Source: an uncultured Microbacteriaceae bacterium (GTDB lineage Bacteria; Actinomycetota; Actinomycetes; Actinomycetales; Microbacteriaceae). From it: a DNA stretch of 64,000 bases. Shown piece after piece: positions 15,350 to 24,601 of this stretch. The DNA lies in the NCBI GenBank assembly GCA_947487835.1, contig CANKXX010000001.1, forward strand, positions 496,001-560,000, in the 5' to 3' direction. Positions within the stretch are counted from its first letter, which is position 1; each line of letters starts with the position of its first letter. A model generated the notes under the pieces. It saw only the letters and a program-made list of their open reading frames with translations. It searched no databases and was not told the DNA's origin. Both the position numbers and the translations under genes were made by a program.

Positions 15350-15778
15350 ATGAAAAGACTCATCCTCCTCATCGGACTCGGCATCGGATACGTGCTCGGC
15401 AGCAAGGCCGGCCGTGAGCAGTACCGCAAGATCAAGACCACCGCGAGCAAGACCTGGCAGAGCCCCGCCGTGCGGAGCGCGGCCGAGAAGGTCGAGACGT
15501 TCGTGGGCGAGAAGGCGCCCTCGCTCGGCGGCGTAGCGCACACCGTCCTCGGCGGCGGAAGCAGCTCCTCCGGCGGCAGCAGCTCCGGCGGTGACAGCAG
15601 CAACACCGGCAGCAGCAGCAGCAGCAGCTCGCACGCCGCTCCCGGCGCGGGCAGCACCGACACCGGGTTCAGCGAGACCGGGTCGAACACGGCCGGCTCC
15701 ACCCTGGGCGAGCCCGTCTCCGACGCCGACCTGAAGCTCGACACGGACCTCGGCACCGAGGGTGAGCGCCCCGCGTAG
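15350..15778 (+). CDS. YtxH-like small membrane protein, Ser/Gly-rich tail
   Basis: A 142-residue paralogue of the protein at 12249. It has the same N-terminal hydrophobic helix followed by GYVLGSKAGREQYRKI. A short helical segment follows, then a Ser/Gly low-complexity linker (about residues 68-100) and an acidic Thr/Asp end. TAGCGT at 15307-15312 would give a 31-nt leader, the same arrangement as at 12249. GGAG is about nine bases before ATG. Confidence 0.72.
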   Translation: MKRLILLIGLGIGYVLGSKAGREQYRKIKTTASKTWQSPAVRSAAEKVETFVGEKAPSLGGVAHTVLGGGSSSSGGSSSGGDSSNTGSSSSSSSHAAPGAGSTDTGFSETGSNTAGSTLGEPVSDADLKLDTDLGTEGERPA

Positions 15779-15808
15779 CTTCAGCACGCATCCGCAGCGT
15801 CTGGTGAT

Positions 15809-15839
15809 CGTCGCCCCGTCCGCCTCGGACGGGGCGACG
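15809..15839. terminator. Bidirectional hairpin terminator
   Basis: A perfect 13-bp stem (CGTCGCCCCGTCC and its complement) with a 5-base loop sits between the YtxH-like gene and the convergent ZIP gene. Confidence 0.85.
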
Positions 15840-15840
15840 G

Positions 15841-16575
15841 TCATGAGACCTGGTGGATGGTGAAGCTGGTGAGGAAGCCGATGGTCGCGAGCAGACCAGT
15901 CAGCGCGCGGGCCCTGTCGAACGCCTCCGGGATCATGGTGTCGCAGATCATCGCCAGGATGGCTCCCGCGGCGATCGCGTTGATGACCGCCGTCAGGTCC
16001 GGGCTGGCCGCGTCCAGCAGGGCGAAGCCGAGCAGGGACGCCACCGCGCAGGCGAGCGCGATGCCCGCCCACAGCAGCACGACGTAGCGCAGGCCGCGGT
16101 TGTCGCGCTTCAGGTCGGCCGTGCTCGCCAGCCCCTCCGGGATGTTCGAGATGAAGATCGCGGCGAGGATGGGCACGCTTACCCCACCGCCGCCGACCAT
16201 GCTGAGCCCCAGCACCGCGCTCTCCGGCACTCCGTCGAGCAGCGCGCCGACCGCGATGCCGGTGCCGGACCCGGACGAGCCCTCGCCCGTGCGCTCCCGC
16301 TTGCGCGCGCCGATCCGGTCGAGCGCCAGATTCGCCGCGACGTAGGCGACGGCCCCGGCGAGGAAGCCCACGACCGTCGGGGTGGTGCCGCCGACCTCCT
16401 CGGCCTCGAGCACGAGATCGAAGGCGAGCGCGGAGATGAGGACGCCCGAGCCGAACGCCATGATGCCCGCGACGACGCCGCGCGGCACGGAGACGAACCA
16501 GGCGATCGCCGCGCCGATCAGCAGCGCGCCGCCCGCGAGGGCGCCGGCGCCGAACGCGCCCAACAGTTCCGTCAC
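15841..16575 (-). CDS. ZIP-family metal cation transporter
   Basis: A 244-residue membrane protein with about seven to eight helices and a short variable loop containing GARKRERTGEGSSGSG. The helix IPILAAIFISNIPEGLAS carries the SNIPEG motif that supplies metal-binding residues in ZIP proteins such as ZupT. It likely imports zinc or another divalent metal. The GTG start at 16575 has a GGGGAGAGG Shine-Dalgarno. Metal specificity cannot be told from sequence. Confidence 0.87.
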   Translation of the reverse strand: MTELLGAFGAGALAGGALLIGAAIAWFVSVPRGVVAGIMAFGSGVLISALAFDLVLEAEEVGGTTPTVVGFLAGAVAYVAANLALDRIGARKRERTGEGSSGSGTGIAVGALLDGVPESAVLGLSMVGGGGVSVPILAAIFISNIPEGLASTADLKRDNRGLRYVVLLWAGIALACAVASLLGFALLDAASPDLTAVINAIAAGAILAMICDTMIPEAFDRARALTGLLATIGFLTSFTIHQVS

Positions 16576-16612
16576 GAGAGTCCTCTCCCCGTCGGTGTGG
16601 CCGAGTTGCGCT

Positions 16613-18082
16613 CTAGCCGATCAGGCTCTCGATCGGGCCGCGGGCGAAGTAGACGAGGAACCCGGCGGCGACCACCCAGAGCAGCGGCGAGATGTCGCGG
16701 GCCCGGCCCGACAGCGCCCGGACGAGCACCCAGGAGATGAAGCCGACGCCGATGCCGTTGGCGATCGAGTAGGTGAGCGGCATGACGATGATCGTGAGAA
16801 AGACCGGAAGCGAGACGGAGAAGTCGGTCCACTGGACGTGCTGGATCTGGGACACCATCAGGGCGCCGACCACGACGAGGGCCGCGGCCGCGATCTCGAG
16901 CGGCACGACCTGGGTCAGCGGCGTGAAGAACATGGCGGCGAGGAACAGCAGGCCGGTGATCAGCGAGGCCAGGCCCGTGCGGGCGCCCTCGCCGATGCCC
17001 GCGGCGGAGTCGATGAAGATCGTGTTCGACGACGACGAGGTGCCGCCACCGGCCACCGCGCCGACGCCCTCGATGATGAGGCCGGAGCGCAGGCCCGGGA
17101 AGTTGCCGTTCGCGTCCGCGAGGTCGGCCCCGCGCGCGAGCCCGGTCATGGTGCCCATGGCGTCGAAGAAGTTCGTGAAGACGAGGGTGAAGACGAGCAT
17201 GATCGCGGCGAGGGCGCCGATGCGCTCGAACGCGCCGAAGCTGAAGGCGCCGACGAGCGACAGGTCGGGCAGCGACACGACGGCGTCCGGCAGCACGGGC
17301 GCGTTCAGGTTCCAGCCCGCGGGGTTCGTGCCCTGCGACGGCCCGACCCGGAAGATCGCCTCCGCGATGATGGCGATGACGGTGCTCACGAGGATCCCGA
17401 TGAGCAGCGCACCCTTGACGCGGCGCGCCATGAGCACGCCCATGATGACCAGCGCGATGAGGAAGACGACGGTCGGCAGCGTGGCGATGGATCCCTGGTC
17501 GCCGAGCTGCACGGGGGGCGACGCGACGCCGCTCGGCCGCACGAAGCCGGCGTCGACAAGGCCGATGAAGGCGATGAACAGTCCGATGCCCACGGTGATG
17601 GCGGTCTTCAGCTCCGCCGGGACGGCGTTGAAGATCAGCACCCGCAGGCCCGTGGACGCCAGGAGCACGATGATGAGGCCGTTGATGACCACGAGGCCCA
17701 TCGCCTCGGGCCACGTCACCTGCCCCACGACACTGACCGCGAGGAACGAGTTGATGCCGAGGCCCGCGGCGATGCCGAACGGCAGGTTGGAGATCACGCC
17801 GATGAGGATCGTCATGACCCCGGCCGTGAGCGCCGTCACCGCACTCACCGCGCTCGCGGCGAGGTAGCCGCCCTCGACGTCCGTCGCGGCCTGGTCGGGG
17901 CTGAAGCCGCCGATGATCAGCGGGTTGAGGATGACGATGTACGCCATGGTGACGAAGGTCACGAGACCTCCGCGCACCTCCCGGCTGAGGGTCGACCCGC
18001 GCTCCGTGTAGCGGAAGCGGCGGTCGAGGGCATCGGCAAGGGTGCGGCGCGGCCGCTCAGTCGTCGAGATGATCTGCTCCAA
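16613..18082 (-). CDS. NCS2-family purine permease (AzgA-like)
   Basis: A 489-residue protein with about 12-14 membrane helices. The N-terminal GGLVTFVTMAYIVILNP and the internal FFDAMGTMTGLA and SSNTIFIDSAAG stretches are typical of the AzgA subgroup, proton symporters for adenine, guanine and hypoxanthine. The best start is TTG 18082, which lacks an obvious Shine-Dalgarno. AGCCTA at 18128-18133 (TAGGCT on the minus strand) would place the transcript start about 40 bases upstream. Confidence 0.88.
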   Translation of the reverse strand: MEQIISTTERPRRTLADALDRRFRYTERGSTLSREVRGGLVTFVTMAYIVILNPLIIGGFSPDQAATDVEGGYLAASAVSAVTALTAGVMTILIGVISNLPFGIAAGLGINSFLAVSVVGQVTWPEAMGLVVINGLIIVLLASTGLRVLIFNAVPAELKTAITVGIGLFIAFIGLVDAGFVRPSGVASPPVQLGDQGSIATLPTVVFLIALVIMGVLMARRVKGALLIGILVSTVIAIIAEAIFRVGPSQGTNPAGWNLNAPVLPDAVVSLPDLSLVGAFSFGAFERIGALAAIMLVFTLVFTNFFDAMGTMTGLARGADLADANGNFPGLRSGLIIEGVGAVAGGGTSSSSNTIFIDSAAGIGEGARTGLASLITGLLFLAAMFFTPLTQVVPLEIAAAALVVVGALMVSQIQHVQWTDFSVSLPVFLTIIVMPLTYSIANGIGVGFISWVLVRALSGRARDISPLLWVVAAGFLVYFARGPIESLIG

Positions 18083-18190
18083 CGGGAAGAGGGCGGAGGG
18101 GAATCGCGGGCGGAGGCGCCTGCGGCAAGCCTATTCCGGGCATGCAGGGATTCCCGCCACCCGGGCACGGGCGCGGGAGGACGGCGGGCG

Positions 18191-18445
18191 TCAGCCGCCG
18201 TGCAGCGCGGGGACGATCAGGTAGACGCCGTACAGCACCGCGAGTCCGCAGAGGCCGAAGCAGATCGAGCCGGCGACCGTGGCCGCCTGGGGCCGGATGC
18301 CCGTGACGGACACCTTGCGACCCTCCTCGTCGTACTCCGTGCCGACGGCGAGCAGGCGGACGCCGAGCGCGAAGAGCGCCGAGACGAGGCAGGCGGCGAG
18401 CAGCGAGGCGCCCGCGACGATGAGAAAAGCCATCCAGTCGATCAT
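18191..18445 (-). CDS. Small two-helix membrane protein coupled to PiT
   Basis: An 84-residue protein with two hydrophobic helices (about residues 3-30 and 53-78) and a conserved-looking loop containing GTEYDEEGRKVSV. Its ATG overlaps the stop of the phosphate transporter gene as ATGA, so the two are translationally coupled. A subunit or accessory role in phosphate uptake is inferred from this linkage only. Confidence 0.8.
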   Translation of the reverse strand: MIDWMAFLIVAGASLLAACLVSALFALGVRLLAVGTEYDEEGRKVSVTGIRPQAATVAGSICFGLCGLAVLYGVYLIVPALHGG

Positions 18446-19620
18446 GCGTCCTGCTTGGCCTTCCGTGCCTTGGCCGTGGCCTTGCGTCCGCGGACCGCCT
18501 TGCCGGCCTGGTCGATCTCGATGGCGTTGCCCGCGCCGACCCGGTGGCGGCGCGACCAGACGTAGATGAAGACGATGACGCCGGCGCCGAGGAAGGCGTC
18601 GATGATGACGCCCGTTGGCCCGATCGCGGCGATGAGGGCCGCGATGCCGCCGACCGCGGCGGCGGCGGGCAGGGTGAGCAGCCAGCCGATCATGATCCTG
18701 CCGACCATGTTCCAGCGCACGGACGACCCGCGGCGGCCGAGGCCGGACCCGATCACCGAGCCGGACGCCACCTGCGTGGTCGAGAGGGCGAAGCCGAGGT
18801 GCGACGAGGCGAGGATCGTGGACGCCGTCGACGCCTCGGCGGCGAAGCCCTGGGCCGGCTTGACCTCGGTGAGGCCGGAGCCCATGGTGCGGATGATGCG
18901 CCAACCGCCCATGTAGGTGCCGAACGCGATGGCGAACGCGCAGACCGCGATGACCCAGAACTGCGGACCGGTGCCGACCGTCTGGAAGCCGCTGGAGATC
19001 AGCACGAGCGTGATGACGCCCATGGTCTTCTGGGCATCGTTCGTGCCGTGCGCCAGGGCGACGAGGGACGACGTGAAGATCTGGCCGGTGCGGAAGCCGC
19101 CGCGCTCGTTCGGGCCGGCCGAGCGGCGCGTGATGGCGTAGGCGATGCGGGTGGCGGTGAAGGCCACGACGCCGGCGATCACGGGCGCGAGGAGCGCGGG
19201 CAGGATGACTTTCGACATGACGACGGCGAAGTCGATCGACTGCGTCCCGATGCCCACGAGGGCGGCGCCGATGAGCCCGCCGAACAGGGCGTGGCTGGAG
19301 CTCGAGGGCAGGCCGCGCAGCCAGGTGATGAGGTTCCAGGTGATGGCGCCGATGAGCCCGGCGAAGATGACCTCCGGCGTGATCTGGACGCCGCCCTCAC
19401 CCTCGCGGATGATGCCGCCGGAGACGGTCTTGGCGACCTCCGTGCTGAGGAACGCTCCGACCAGGTTCAGGATGGCGGCGACCGTGACGGCCACCTTGGG
19501 CTTCATGGCACCCGTCGCGATCGGGGTGGCCATGGCATTCGCCGTGTCGTGGAAGCCGTTGGTGAAGTCGAACACCAGGGCCAGCAGAACGACCAGTACG
19601 ACGATGAACGCGAAGTCCAT
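18442..19620 (-). CDS. PiT-family inorganic phosphate transporter
   Basis: A 392-residue membrane protein with the duplicated PiT signature: DFTNGFHDTANAMA in the first half and ALAHGTNDAQKTMG in the second. PiT proteins carry metal-phosphate with protons or sodium as low-affinity phosphate importers. The Lys/Arg-rich C-terminus (KARKAKQDA) is cytoplasmic. First gene of a two-gene unit with the small membrane protein. Confidence 0.93.
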   Translation of the reverse strand: MDFAFIVVLVVLLALVFDFTNGFHDTANAMATPIATGAMKPKVAVTVAAILNLVGAFLSTEVAKTVSGGIIREGEGGVQITPEVIFAGLIGAITWNLITWLRGLPSSSSHALFGGLIGAALVGIGTQSIDFAVVMSKVILPALLAPVIAGVVAFTATRIAYAITRRSAGPNERGGFRTGQIFTSSLVALAHGTNDAQKTMGVITLVLISSGFQTVGTGPQFWVIAVCAFAIAFGTYMGGWRIIRTMGSGLTEVKPAQGFAAEASTASTILASSHLGFALSTTQVASGSVIGSGLGRRGSSVRWNMVGRIMIGWLLTLPAAAAVGGIAALIAAIGPTGVIIDAFLGAGVIVFIYVWSRRHRVGAGNAIEIDQAGKAVRGRKATAKARKAKQDA

Positions 19621-19755
19621 TACGTGGTCTCAGACTGTGAATACATCGTGGCCGATACTAGTGCCGAGTGAACTGCCGGTGAACCTCTGGGGGCTGGGGG
19701 CGAGGGCCGTGCAGACTGGAGGATGCGCGCGGACGATCCGGCGGAAGGGGACGGC

Positions 19756-19998
19756 ATGGCGGTCAACCACGGCAAGAAGGACGGCAAGAAGCAGAAGAAG
19801 AATGCCGCAAAGGGCGCGGGGGCGCCGCGGACGAAGGGGAGCCACGTCGTGTTCGCCGTGCCCGACGACGCGAGCACGGATTCCGTGGAGGAGCTCCGCG
19901 CCCGGGCGCGTCGGCTCGGGCTCACCGGGTACTACCGCCTGCGCAAGGCGGACCTGCTCGAGCGCATCCAGGAGGGTGAGACGCTCTCCCGCGTGTGA
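19756..19998 (+). CDS. Rho N-terminal/SAP-like domain small protein
   Basis: An 80-residue protein with a Lys-rich N-terminus and a helix-extended-helix motif near the C-terminus, ELRARARRLGLTGYYRLRK, like the Rho termination factor N-terminal domain. That fold binds single-stranded nucleic acid in other proteins. ATG 19756 is preceded by GGAAGGGGA at proper spacing. An in-frame ATG at 19723 has GGAGG only two bases away, so the later start is preferred. Confidence 0.75.
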   Translation: MAVNHGKKDGKKQKKNAAKGAGAPRTKGSHVVFAVPDDASTDSVEELRARARRLGLTGYYRLRKADLLERIQEGETLSRV

Positions 19999-20017
19999 CC
20001 TGCGACCTGGCTGCCGC

Positions 20018-20509
20018 TCAGCGGGCGACCGGGGCGACCGAGGAGTTGTCCGGGCCGAAGGAGAACGTGGCCTCCACGTGGTTGCCGGCCAGCGCGCCGG
20101 GCAGCCAGTGCTTCGCGTCGTCCCACATCGACTCGAGCGGCAGCTCATCGATCGGGAACCACTCCGGCGCCAGCTCCTCCGACTCCCGCTCGGAGCCCGC
20201 CCAGGTGCGGGTGACGAACACCGACGACTGCTGACTCCAGGCCGGCCGGTGCGGGAACAGGTAGGTCAGCACGCCGCGCGGGGACAGGTCGGCCGCGGCG
20301 ACCGTGAGCCCCACCTCCTCGAGCACCTCGCGCACCATGGCGGCCCGCACGGTCTCCCCGGCCTCGACCTTGCCGCCGGGCGCCACGTACTTGCCCAGGC
20401 CGAGGCCCTTCCGCTTGCGGCCGAGCAGCACCTCGTCGCGGCCGTCCGCGCGTCGGCGGATCAGGTAGCAGACGCACACCTGCGGCAGGGCGGCGGGTGC
20501 GGGAGTCAC
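20018..20509 (-). CDS. NUDIX hydrolase, MTH1/8-oxo-dGTPase-like
   Basis: A 163-residue protein with the NUDIX box GKVEAGETVRAAMVREVLEEVG. The segment GLGLGKYVAPGGKVEAGE resembles the MTH1 type, which cleans oxidised purine nucleotides from the pool. The GTG start overlaps the stop codon of the esterase gene as GTGA, so it is probably the second gene of that operon. Confidence 0.85.
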   Translation of the reverse strand: MTPAPAALPQVCVCYLIRRRADGRDEVLLGRKRKGLGLGKYVAPGGKVEAGETVRAAMVREVLEEVGLTVAAADLSPRGVLTYLFPHRPAWSQQSSVFVTRTWAGSERESEELAPEWFPIDELPLESMWDDAKHWLPGALAGNHVEATFSFGPDNSSVAPVAR

Positions 20510-22086
20510 AGGTGCGGGACGAACCGCTGCCAGGCCTTCCGGCGGCCGGAGCGCGGATCCGACTCGACGCGGTCGACGGTGTCGATGATGAGCGTGTGCC
20601 GCTCCTCGGGCTCGTACGCCGGCCAGCTCTCGTCCACCGTGCCGTCGTGGGCGAAGGACAGCCAGGCGCGCCGCATCCGCTCCCCCGCGGCCACGAAGGC
20701 ACGGCGGCCGCCGAGGGTGGTGATCGCCCGCCCGAACCACTCGTCCATCCGGTCGAACAGCGCGAAGAGCTCGAGCCCGTGCGTCGCGTCGTAGCCGGCG
20801 AGGCGCAGCAGCCGCGGCGCGATGTCGAAGCGGTAGAAGTACACGGGGGCGAATCGAGCGTGCCGTTCCGCGACCTTGACGCTCGGGAACCAGAACGCGT
20901 AGTCGCCACCGAAGTCGAGCGCGGCGCGGCGGCGCGGCAGACCCGGGTACTGCGCCTCGATCTCCTCGCGGGCGTCCGGGTCAGTGCGGGCGAACACGGC
21001 GGCGATGCGCTTCGGCGAGGTCGCCAGGATGTCGAGCCGCTTGCGGAAGAGCGACCCCTCCCGGTCGTTGGTGCCGATGATGAGGGGTACGGGCGCGGCA
21101 CGGCCGGCCTTGAAGGCGTCGAGCGGGCGCTCGGGCAGGATGTCGCCGTCGATGACCGGGCAGAGGCTGATCGTGCCCGGGTACTCGTCCGGCGTGCGCA
21201 GCATGATGGCGTCCGTGACCTCGACCAGCCGGGACCAGGGGGCACCGGTGAGGAGCTCGACGGCACGCGCGGTGTCCGTCTCCTCCTCCCCCGGCTTCGC
21301 GCCCTCGAGCGCCGCGACGAATTCGCCCGCCCAGTGCGCGGTGAGCTCGGCTGGATAGACCGCGTTCGGCGGCGGGCTCTGCGCGATGGCACGGGCGAAC
21401 AGTCCGTGGGCCGAGGGGACGGCAAGCAGCGTGGTGACGGCGTTGCCCCCCGCGGACTCGCCGAAGATCGTCACGTTGTCGGGGTCGCCACCGAAGGCCC
21501 GGATGTTGTCCCGCACCCACTCCAGCGCGGCCACCTGGTCGCGCAGCCCGAGGTTGCTGTCGATCGGCCGCTCCGGGGTCGAGTACCGGCTGAAGTCGAG
21601 GTAGCCGAGGGCCCCGATGCGGTAGTTGAAGCTGACGTAGAGCACGCCGCCCTGGCGGACGAGGGCCTCGCCCTGCTGCGGGAACTCGCGGGAGGAGCCG
21701 ACGCTGTAGGCGCCGCCGTGGAGGAAGACCATGACCGGCCGCAGCTGTGCCGCGCGGACCGCGGCGGACGCGTTCGGCGCGACGCCGGCCGGGGCGATCA
21801 CGTTGATGGTGAGGCAGTCCTCGCCCATGGGCGTGCCCTCTGGGGCCCCGAGGAAGGCACCCTTGCGGGACTGCGGAGCCACCTTCCCGAAGGAGTCCCC
21901 GAAGCGCGCGCCCAGCCACGGAACGACGGGCTGGGGCGCCCGGAAGCGCAGGTCGCCCACCGGAGGCGCCGCGTAGGGAATGCCGCGCCACGCGTCGACG
22001 GCTCGCTCCCGCACGCCGCGCACGACCCCGCCGGTCACCTCGACATCCAGCTCCGACGGGAGGTAGCTCATGGCGAGAGAAGTCAC
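20506..22086 (-). CDS. Type B carboxylesterase/lipase
   Basis: A 526-residue alpha/beta hydrolase of the cholinesterase-like family. Nucleophile S211 is in FGESAGGN, the oxyanion-hole region is FLHGGAYSVGS and the substrate-entry segment is EDCLTINV. A candidate acid residue follows in the C-terminal half. No signal peptide, so it is cytoplasmic. The GTG start at 22086 follows TAGCAT by six bases (leaderless) and is upstream of a NUDIX gene with a 4-base overlap. Confidence 0.88.
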   Translation of the reverse strand: MTSLAMSYLPSELDVEVTGGVVRGVRERAVDAWRGIPYAAPPVGDLRFRAPQPVVPWLGARFGDSFGKVAPQSRKGAFLGAPEGTPMGEDCLTINVIAPAGVAPNASAAVRAAQLRPVMVFLHGGAYSVGSSREFPQQGEALVRQGGVLYVSFNYRIGALGYLDFSRYSTPERPIDSNLGLRDQVAALEWVRDNIRAFGGDPDNVTIFGESAGGNAVTTLLAVPSAHGLFARAIAQSPPPNAVYPAELTAHWAGEFVAALEGAKPGEEETDTARAVELLTGAPWSRLVEVTDAIMLRTPDEYPGTISLCPVIDGDILPERPLDAFKAGRAAPVPLIIGTNDREGSLFRKRLDILATSPKRIAAVFARTDPDAREEIEAQYPGLPRRRAALDFGGDYAFWFPSVKVAERHARFAPVYFYRFDIAPRLLRLAGYDATHGLELFALFDRMDEWFGRAITTLGGRRAFVAAGERMRRAWLSFAHDGTVDESWPAYEPEERHTLIIDTVDRVESDPRSGRRKAWQRFVPHL

Positions 22087-22150
22087 CGTCCGATGCTAAT
22101 GGCCGTTCACCGGGGATTTGGCTACAGGCCCCCTCCCGGACACCTCGGCA

Positions 22151-23014
22151 TCAGGAGGGCCCCATGGCCCGCGCGTGATCGACGGCGGCCTCGATCCCGC
22201 CACGCCACGGCTCGCCGTGCCCGGGCAGCACGACGGACGCGTCCGTGGCCGCCAGCGCGTCGAGCGTCATCAGCGCCTCGACGCTGTCGGCCGTCGCGGC
22301 GCCCGACACGATCTGCGGACCCGTCACGCCCGTGTACGGGTCGAGGGTCACCAGGGCGTCACCGCTGATCAGCGTGTCGCGGTCGGGGAAGTGCAGGGCG
22401 CAGTGCCCGAAGGTGTGGCCCGGGGTGAACACGACGCGCGGTCGGCCCGGGACGTCGGCCGTTGCCCCCGGCTCCCAGGTGCGCAGGCCGGTGATGCCCT
22501 CGACGTTCAGGGCGCCGGCCACCGCCATCGTGCCGAGGATCGGGATCGACCCCGGATGCAGGATCGGGTACAGCAGACGGTTGTTCTCGTGCGCGTACCG
22601 GTACGGGTGCTCCGCGATGTACCGCTCCTTCTCGTGCGCCCACACCGGCACGCCGAGCTCGCCCTGGGCTCTGCGGGCGAAGCCGAGGTGGTCGAAGTGG
22701 GCGTGCGTGAGCGCGATCGCCGTGATGTCGGCGGGATGGCGCTCGAGCACCGCGAGAGCCCGCAGGAGCAGGGGCCAGGTGGTGGGCAGGCCGGTGTCGA
22801 CGAGCGTGATCCCGTCGCCGTCCTCGACCAGGTACAGGTTGACGAACGCGTGCTCCAACCGGTGGATGCCCGGCGCCACGTTCTTGGTGAAGACAGGCTG
22901 CCCGCGCCTCGGGCGACCCAGGGGCCCGTTCGAGCCGCGCGCTTCCCGCCGCCCGTCGTTCCCTTCGCCGTTCGTGCCGCTGTCCGCCGTGCCGCCGTCG
23001 TTGTCCCAGGCCAT
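22151..23014 (-). CDS. Metallo-beta-lactamase-fold hydrolase
   Basis: A 287-residue protein with the HxHxDH zinc motif in THAHFDHLG and further ligands in GHTFGHCALH, SGDAL and PGHGEPW. This layout is typical of glyoxalase II-like or lactonase-like members. The N-terminal 40 residues are Gly/Asn/Arg-rich and not part of the domain. ATG 23014 has a GGAG site; a TAGCGT about 36 bases upstream is a likely -10. Substrate unknown. Confidence 0.82.
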   Translation of the reverse strand: MAWDNDGGTADSGTNGEGNDGRREARGSNGPLGRPRRGQPVFTKNVAPGIHRLEHAFVNLYLVEDGDGITLVDTGLPTTWPLLLRALAVLERHPADITAIALTHAHFDHLGFARRAQGELGVPVWAHEKERYIAEHPYRYAHENNRLLYPILHPGSIPILGTMAVAGALNVEGITGLRTWEPGATADVPGRPRVVFTPGHTFGHCALHFPDRDTLISGDALVTLDPYTGVTGPQIVSGAATADSVEALMTLDALAATDASVVLPGHGEPWRGGIEAAVDHARAMGPS

Positions 23015-23173
23015 GAGCTCCGCCTCCGCGTGGTGTGTCGAGTTGTCCCCCACGCTACGCGCGTGCGGGCGGCGCGACTCGGGGCGGGGTTGCGGCGACG
23101 GGACGCCGGGGCGGGCTGGGCTGGCGGACGCGCGCGCCACGGCGCGGCCCGAGCGGCGCCGTAGGCTGGAAGC

Positions 23174-23425
23174 ATGTCGAACACGCAGGACAACGGCCGG
23201 GGCGAGAACGAGCGCGAGAACGAGCGCGAGGCCGAGCAGCACGCCGACCAGGGCGAGGGCTCGACCGCGTTCGCCGAGCGCATCACGGGCGAGCGCGACG
23301 AGAAGGATCCGGACGGGCTGGTCACTCTCGACCAGGTGCCCGCGGGCGAGGACCTCGGCGAGGCGGGCGACGCCCCCCTGGCTGACCTGAACCGGCCGGG
23401 CAACCTGTACGGGACTCACGAGTAG
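23174..23425 (+). CDS. Small acidic low-complexity protein (83 aa)
   Basis: An 83-residue protein rich in Glu, Asp, Gly and Asn (GENERENEREAEQ near the N-terminus), predicted disordered. TAGGCT at 23162-23167 is exactly six bases before ATG. Function unknown; one of the acidic set. It diverges from the metallo-beta-lactamase-fold gene. Confidence 0.65.
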   Translation: MSNTQDNGRGENERENEREAEQHADQGEGSTAFAERITGERDEKDPDGLVTLDQVPAGEDLGEAGDAPLADLNRPGNLYGTHE

Positions 23426-23538
23426 GACCACCGCGGCGGCACGCCGTCGGGCACCGCTCCTGGCAATTTCCCCACCCGGGGCCATTGGGGCTCCGGAAGC
23501 TCTATCGGGGCTGCTCGCGTGGGGCGTAGTGTGCCGCC

Positions 23539-24006
23539 ATGACCAACAACGAACCGCTTAGCGGAAACCTCAATGATGATGGACACGCGAACGGCACCGC
23601 CTCGTCGGCGGCCCACCCGGTCGATCCGCAGAACCTGACCACCAGTGGTGAGACCACCGGCCAGTACGACGACGTCGACTACACCGGCACGGACGCCGGT
23701 AACGGCGCGCATCACGCGGCGGACACGGACACCGCGGGGGCGGGCACCGATGCCTTCGGCGCCGGGACCGCGGGTGTCGGCGACGGCACCACGGGCCTGA
23801 CCACCGGGGCAGCCGGAGTCGGCAGCACGACCGGCGCCACGCACGACGCGACCGGCGACTCCACCGGAAGCACCGGAGGAACCGGCGGCAGCAACCTCGG
23901 CGACCTGGGCGACCCGGCGCACCCCTTCGATCAGACGAACGGGATCGTCGAGGGGCTCGAGGGCAACTCGGACGAGGCGGACAACGGCGACACCACCCTC
24001 CCCTAA
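23539..24006 (+). CDS. Gly/Thr/Asp-rich low-complexity protein (155 aa)
   Basis: A 155-residue protein made largely of Gly, Thr, Ala, Asp and Ser, with irregular repeats such as TTGLTTGAAGVGSTTGA. It has almost no basic residues and no signal peptide. TAGTGT at 23527-23532 is exactly six bases before ATG 23539. It ends before a strong bidirectional terminator. Function unknown. Confidence 0.65.
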   Translation: MTNNEPLSGNLNDDGHANGTASSAAHPVDPQNLTTSGETTGQYDDVDYTGTDAGNGAHHAADTDTAGAGTDAFGAGTAGVGDGTTGLTTGAAGVGSTTGATHDATGDSTGSTGGTGGSNLGDLGDPAHPFDQTNGIVEGLEGNSDEADNGDTTLP

Positions 24007-24021
24007 CCCCGATCGCATACA

Positions 24022-24060
24022 GAAGCGGCGCCCGTCCCCTCGAGGGACGGGCGCCGCTTC
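24022..24060. terminator. Bidirectional hairpin terminator
   Basis: A perfect 17-bp stem (GAAGCGGCGCCCGTCCC and its complement) with a 5-base loop lies between the convergent genes at 23539 and 24104. Confidence 0.9.
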
Positions 24061-24103
24061 CGTTGTTCCGGTGGAGTGCTACCGCTCGAGCCGGTCGGTC
24101 CCG

Positions 24104-24601
24104 CTAGAGCTCGACGGTCTCGTTCTCGCCGCCCTCGAAACGCTCGCCCTTGGTCTTCGCCTTGACGAAGCTCAGCGCGGTGGCGATCTTGCCGGGCGTG
24201 TCCCAGTACTCGGCGGAGTCTGCCGACACCTTGAGCAGGCGCAGGCCGGGCGACTCCGGGCCGTCCGGGAACCAGGCCTCGAGGGCGGGGTTCCACAGCT
24301 CCTTGGCCTTCGCCCGGTCGTCGAGCACCTGGGCGTTGCCGGAGACGGAGACCCAGGCTGCCGACGAGCTGAACGAGACGTTCACCTTGGTCGTGGCGCC
24401 GATCTCCGAGATCTTGTGCGAGTCCGCGTCGGTGGCGAACCACAGGTCGCCGTCGAACTCGACCTCCTGCACCGCCATGGGACGGCTCACCAGCGACCCG
24501 TCGGGCTCGACCGTGGTCAGCATGGCCGTGCGGATGTCCTTGATCAGTTCCCCGACCTTCTTCACCGCGTCGTCGTGAGAGATCGTGTCTTCGGTGCTCA
24601 T
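24104..24601 (-). CDS. PNPOx-fold general stress protein-like (GSP26 type)
   Basis: A 165-residue protein of the pyridoxamine 5'-phosphate oxidase-like split-barrel fold. TAMLTTVEPDGSLVSRPM and DLWFATDADSHK are the typical flavin-pocket strands, as in general stress protein 26 and F420/FMN-binding relatives. Cytoplasmic. ATG 24601 has GAGGAGGAG upstream. TAGCGT (24648-24643 on the minus strand) is a likely -10, giving a 35-nt leader. Confidence 0.82.
   Translation of the reverse strand: MSTEDTISHDDAVKKVGELIKDIRTAMLTTVEPDGSLVSRPMAVQEVEFDGDLWFATDADSHKISEIGATTKVNVSFSSSAAWVSVSGNAQVLDDRAKAKELWNPALEAWFPDGPESPGLRLLKVSADSAEYWDTPGKIATALSFVKAKTKGERFEGGENETVEL

Noticed and set aside
19723-19755. Longer start for the Rho-N-like protein at ATG 19723
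   Set aside because: GGAGG is only two bases from that ATG, while ATG 19756 has GGAAGGGGA at normal distance.
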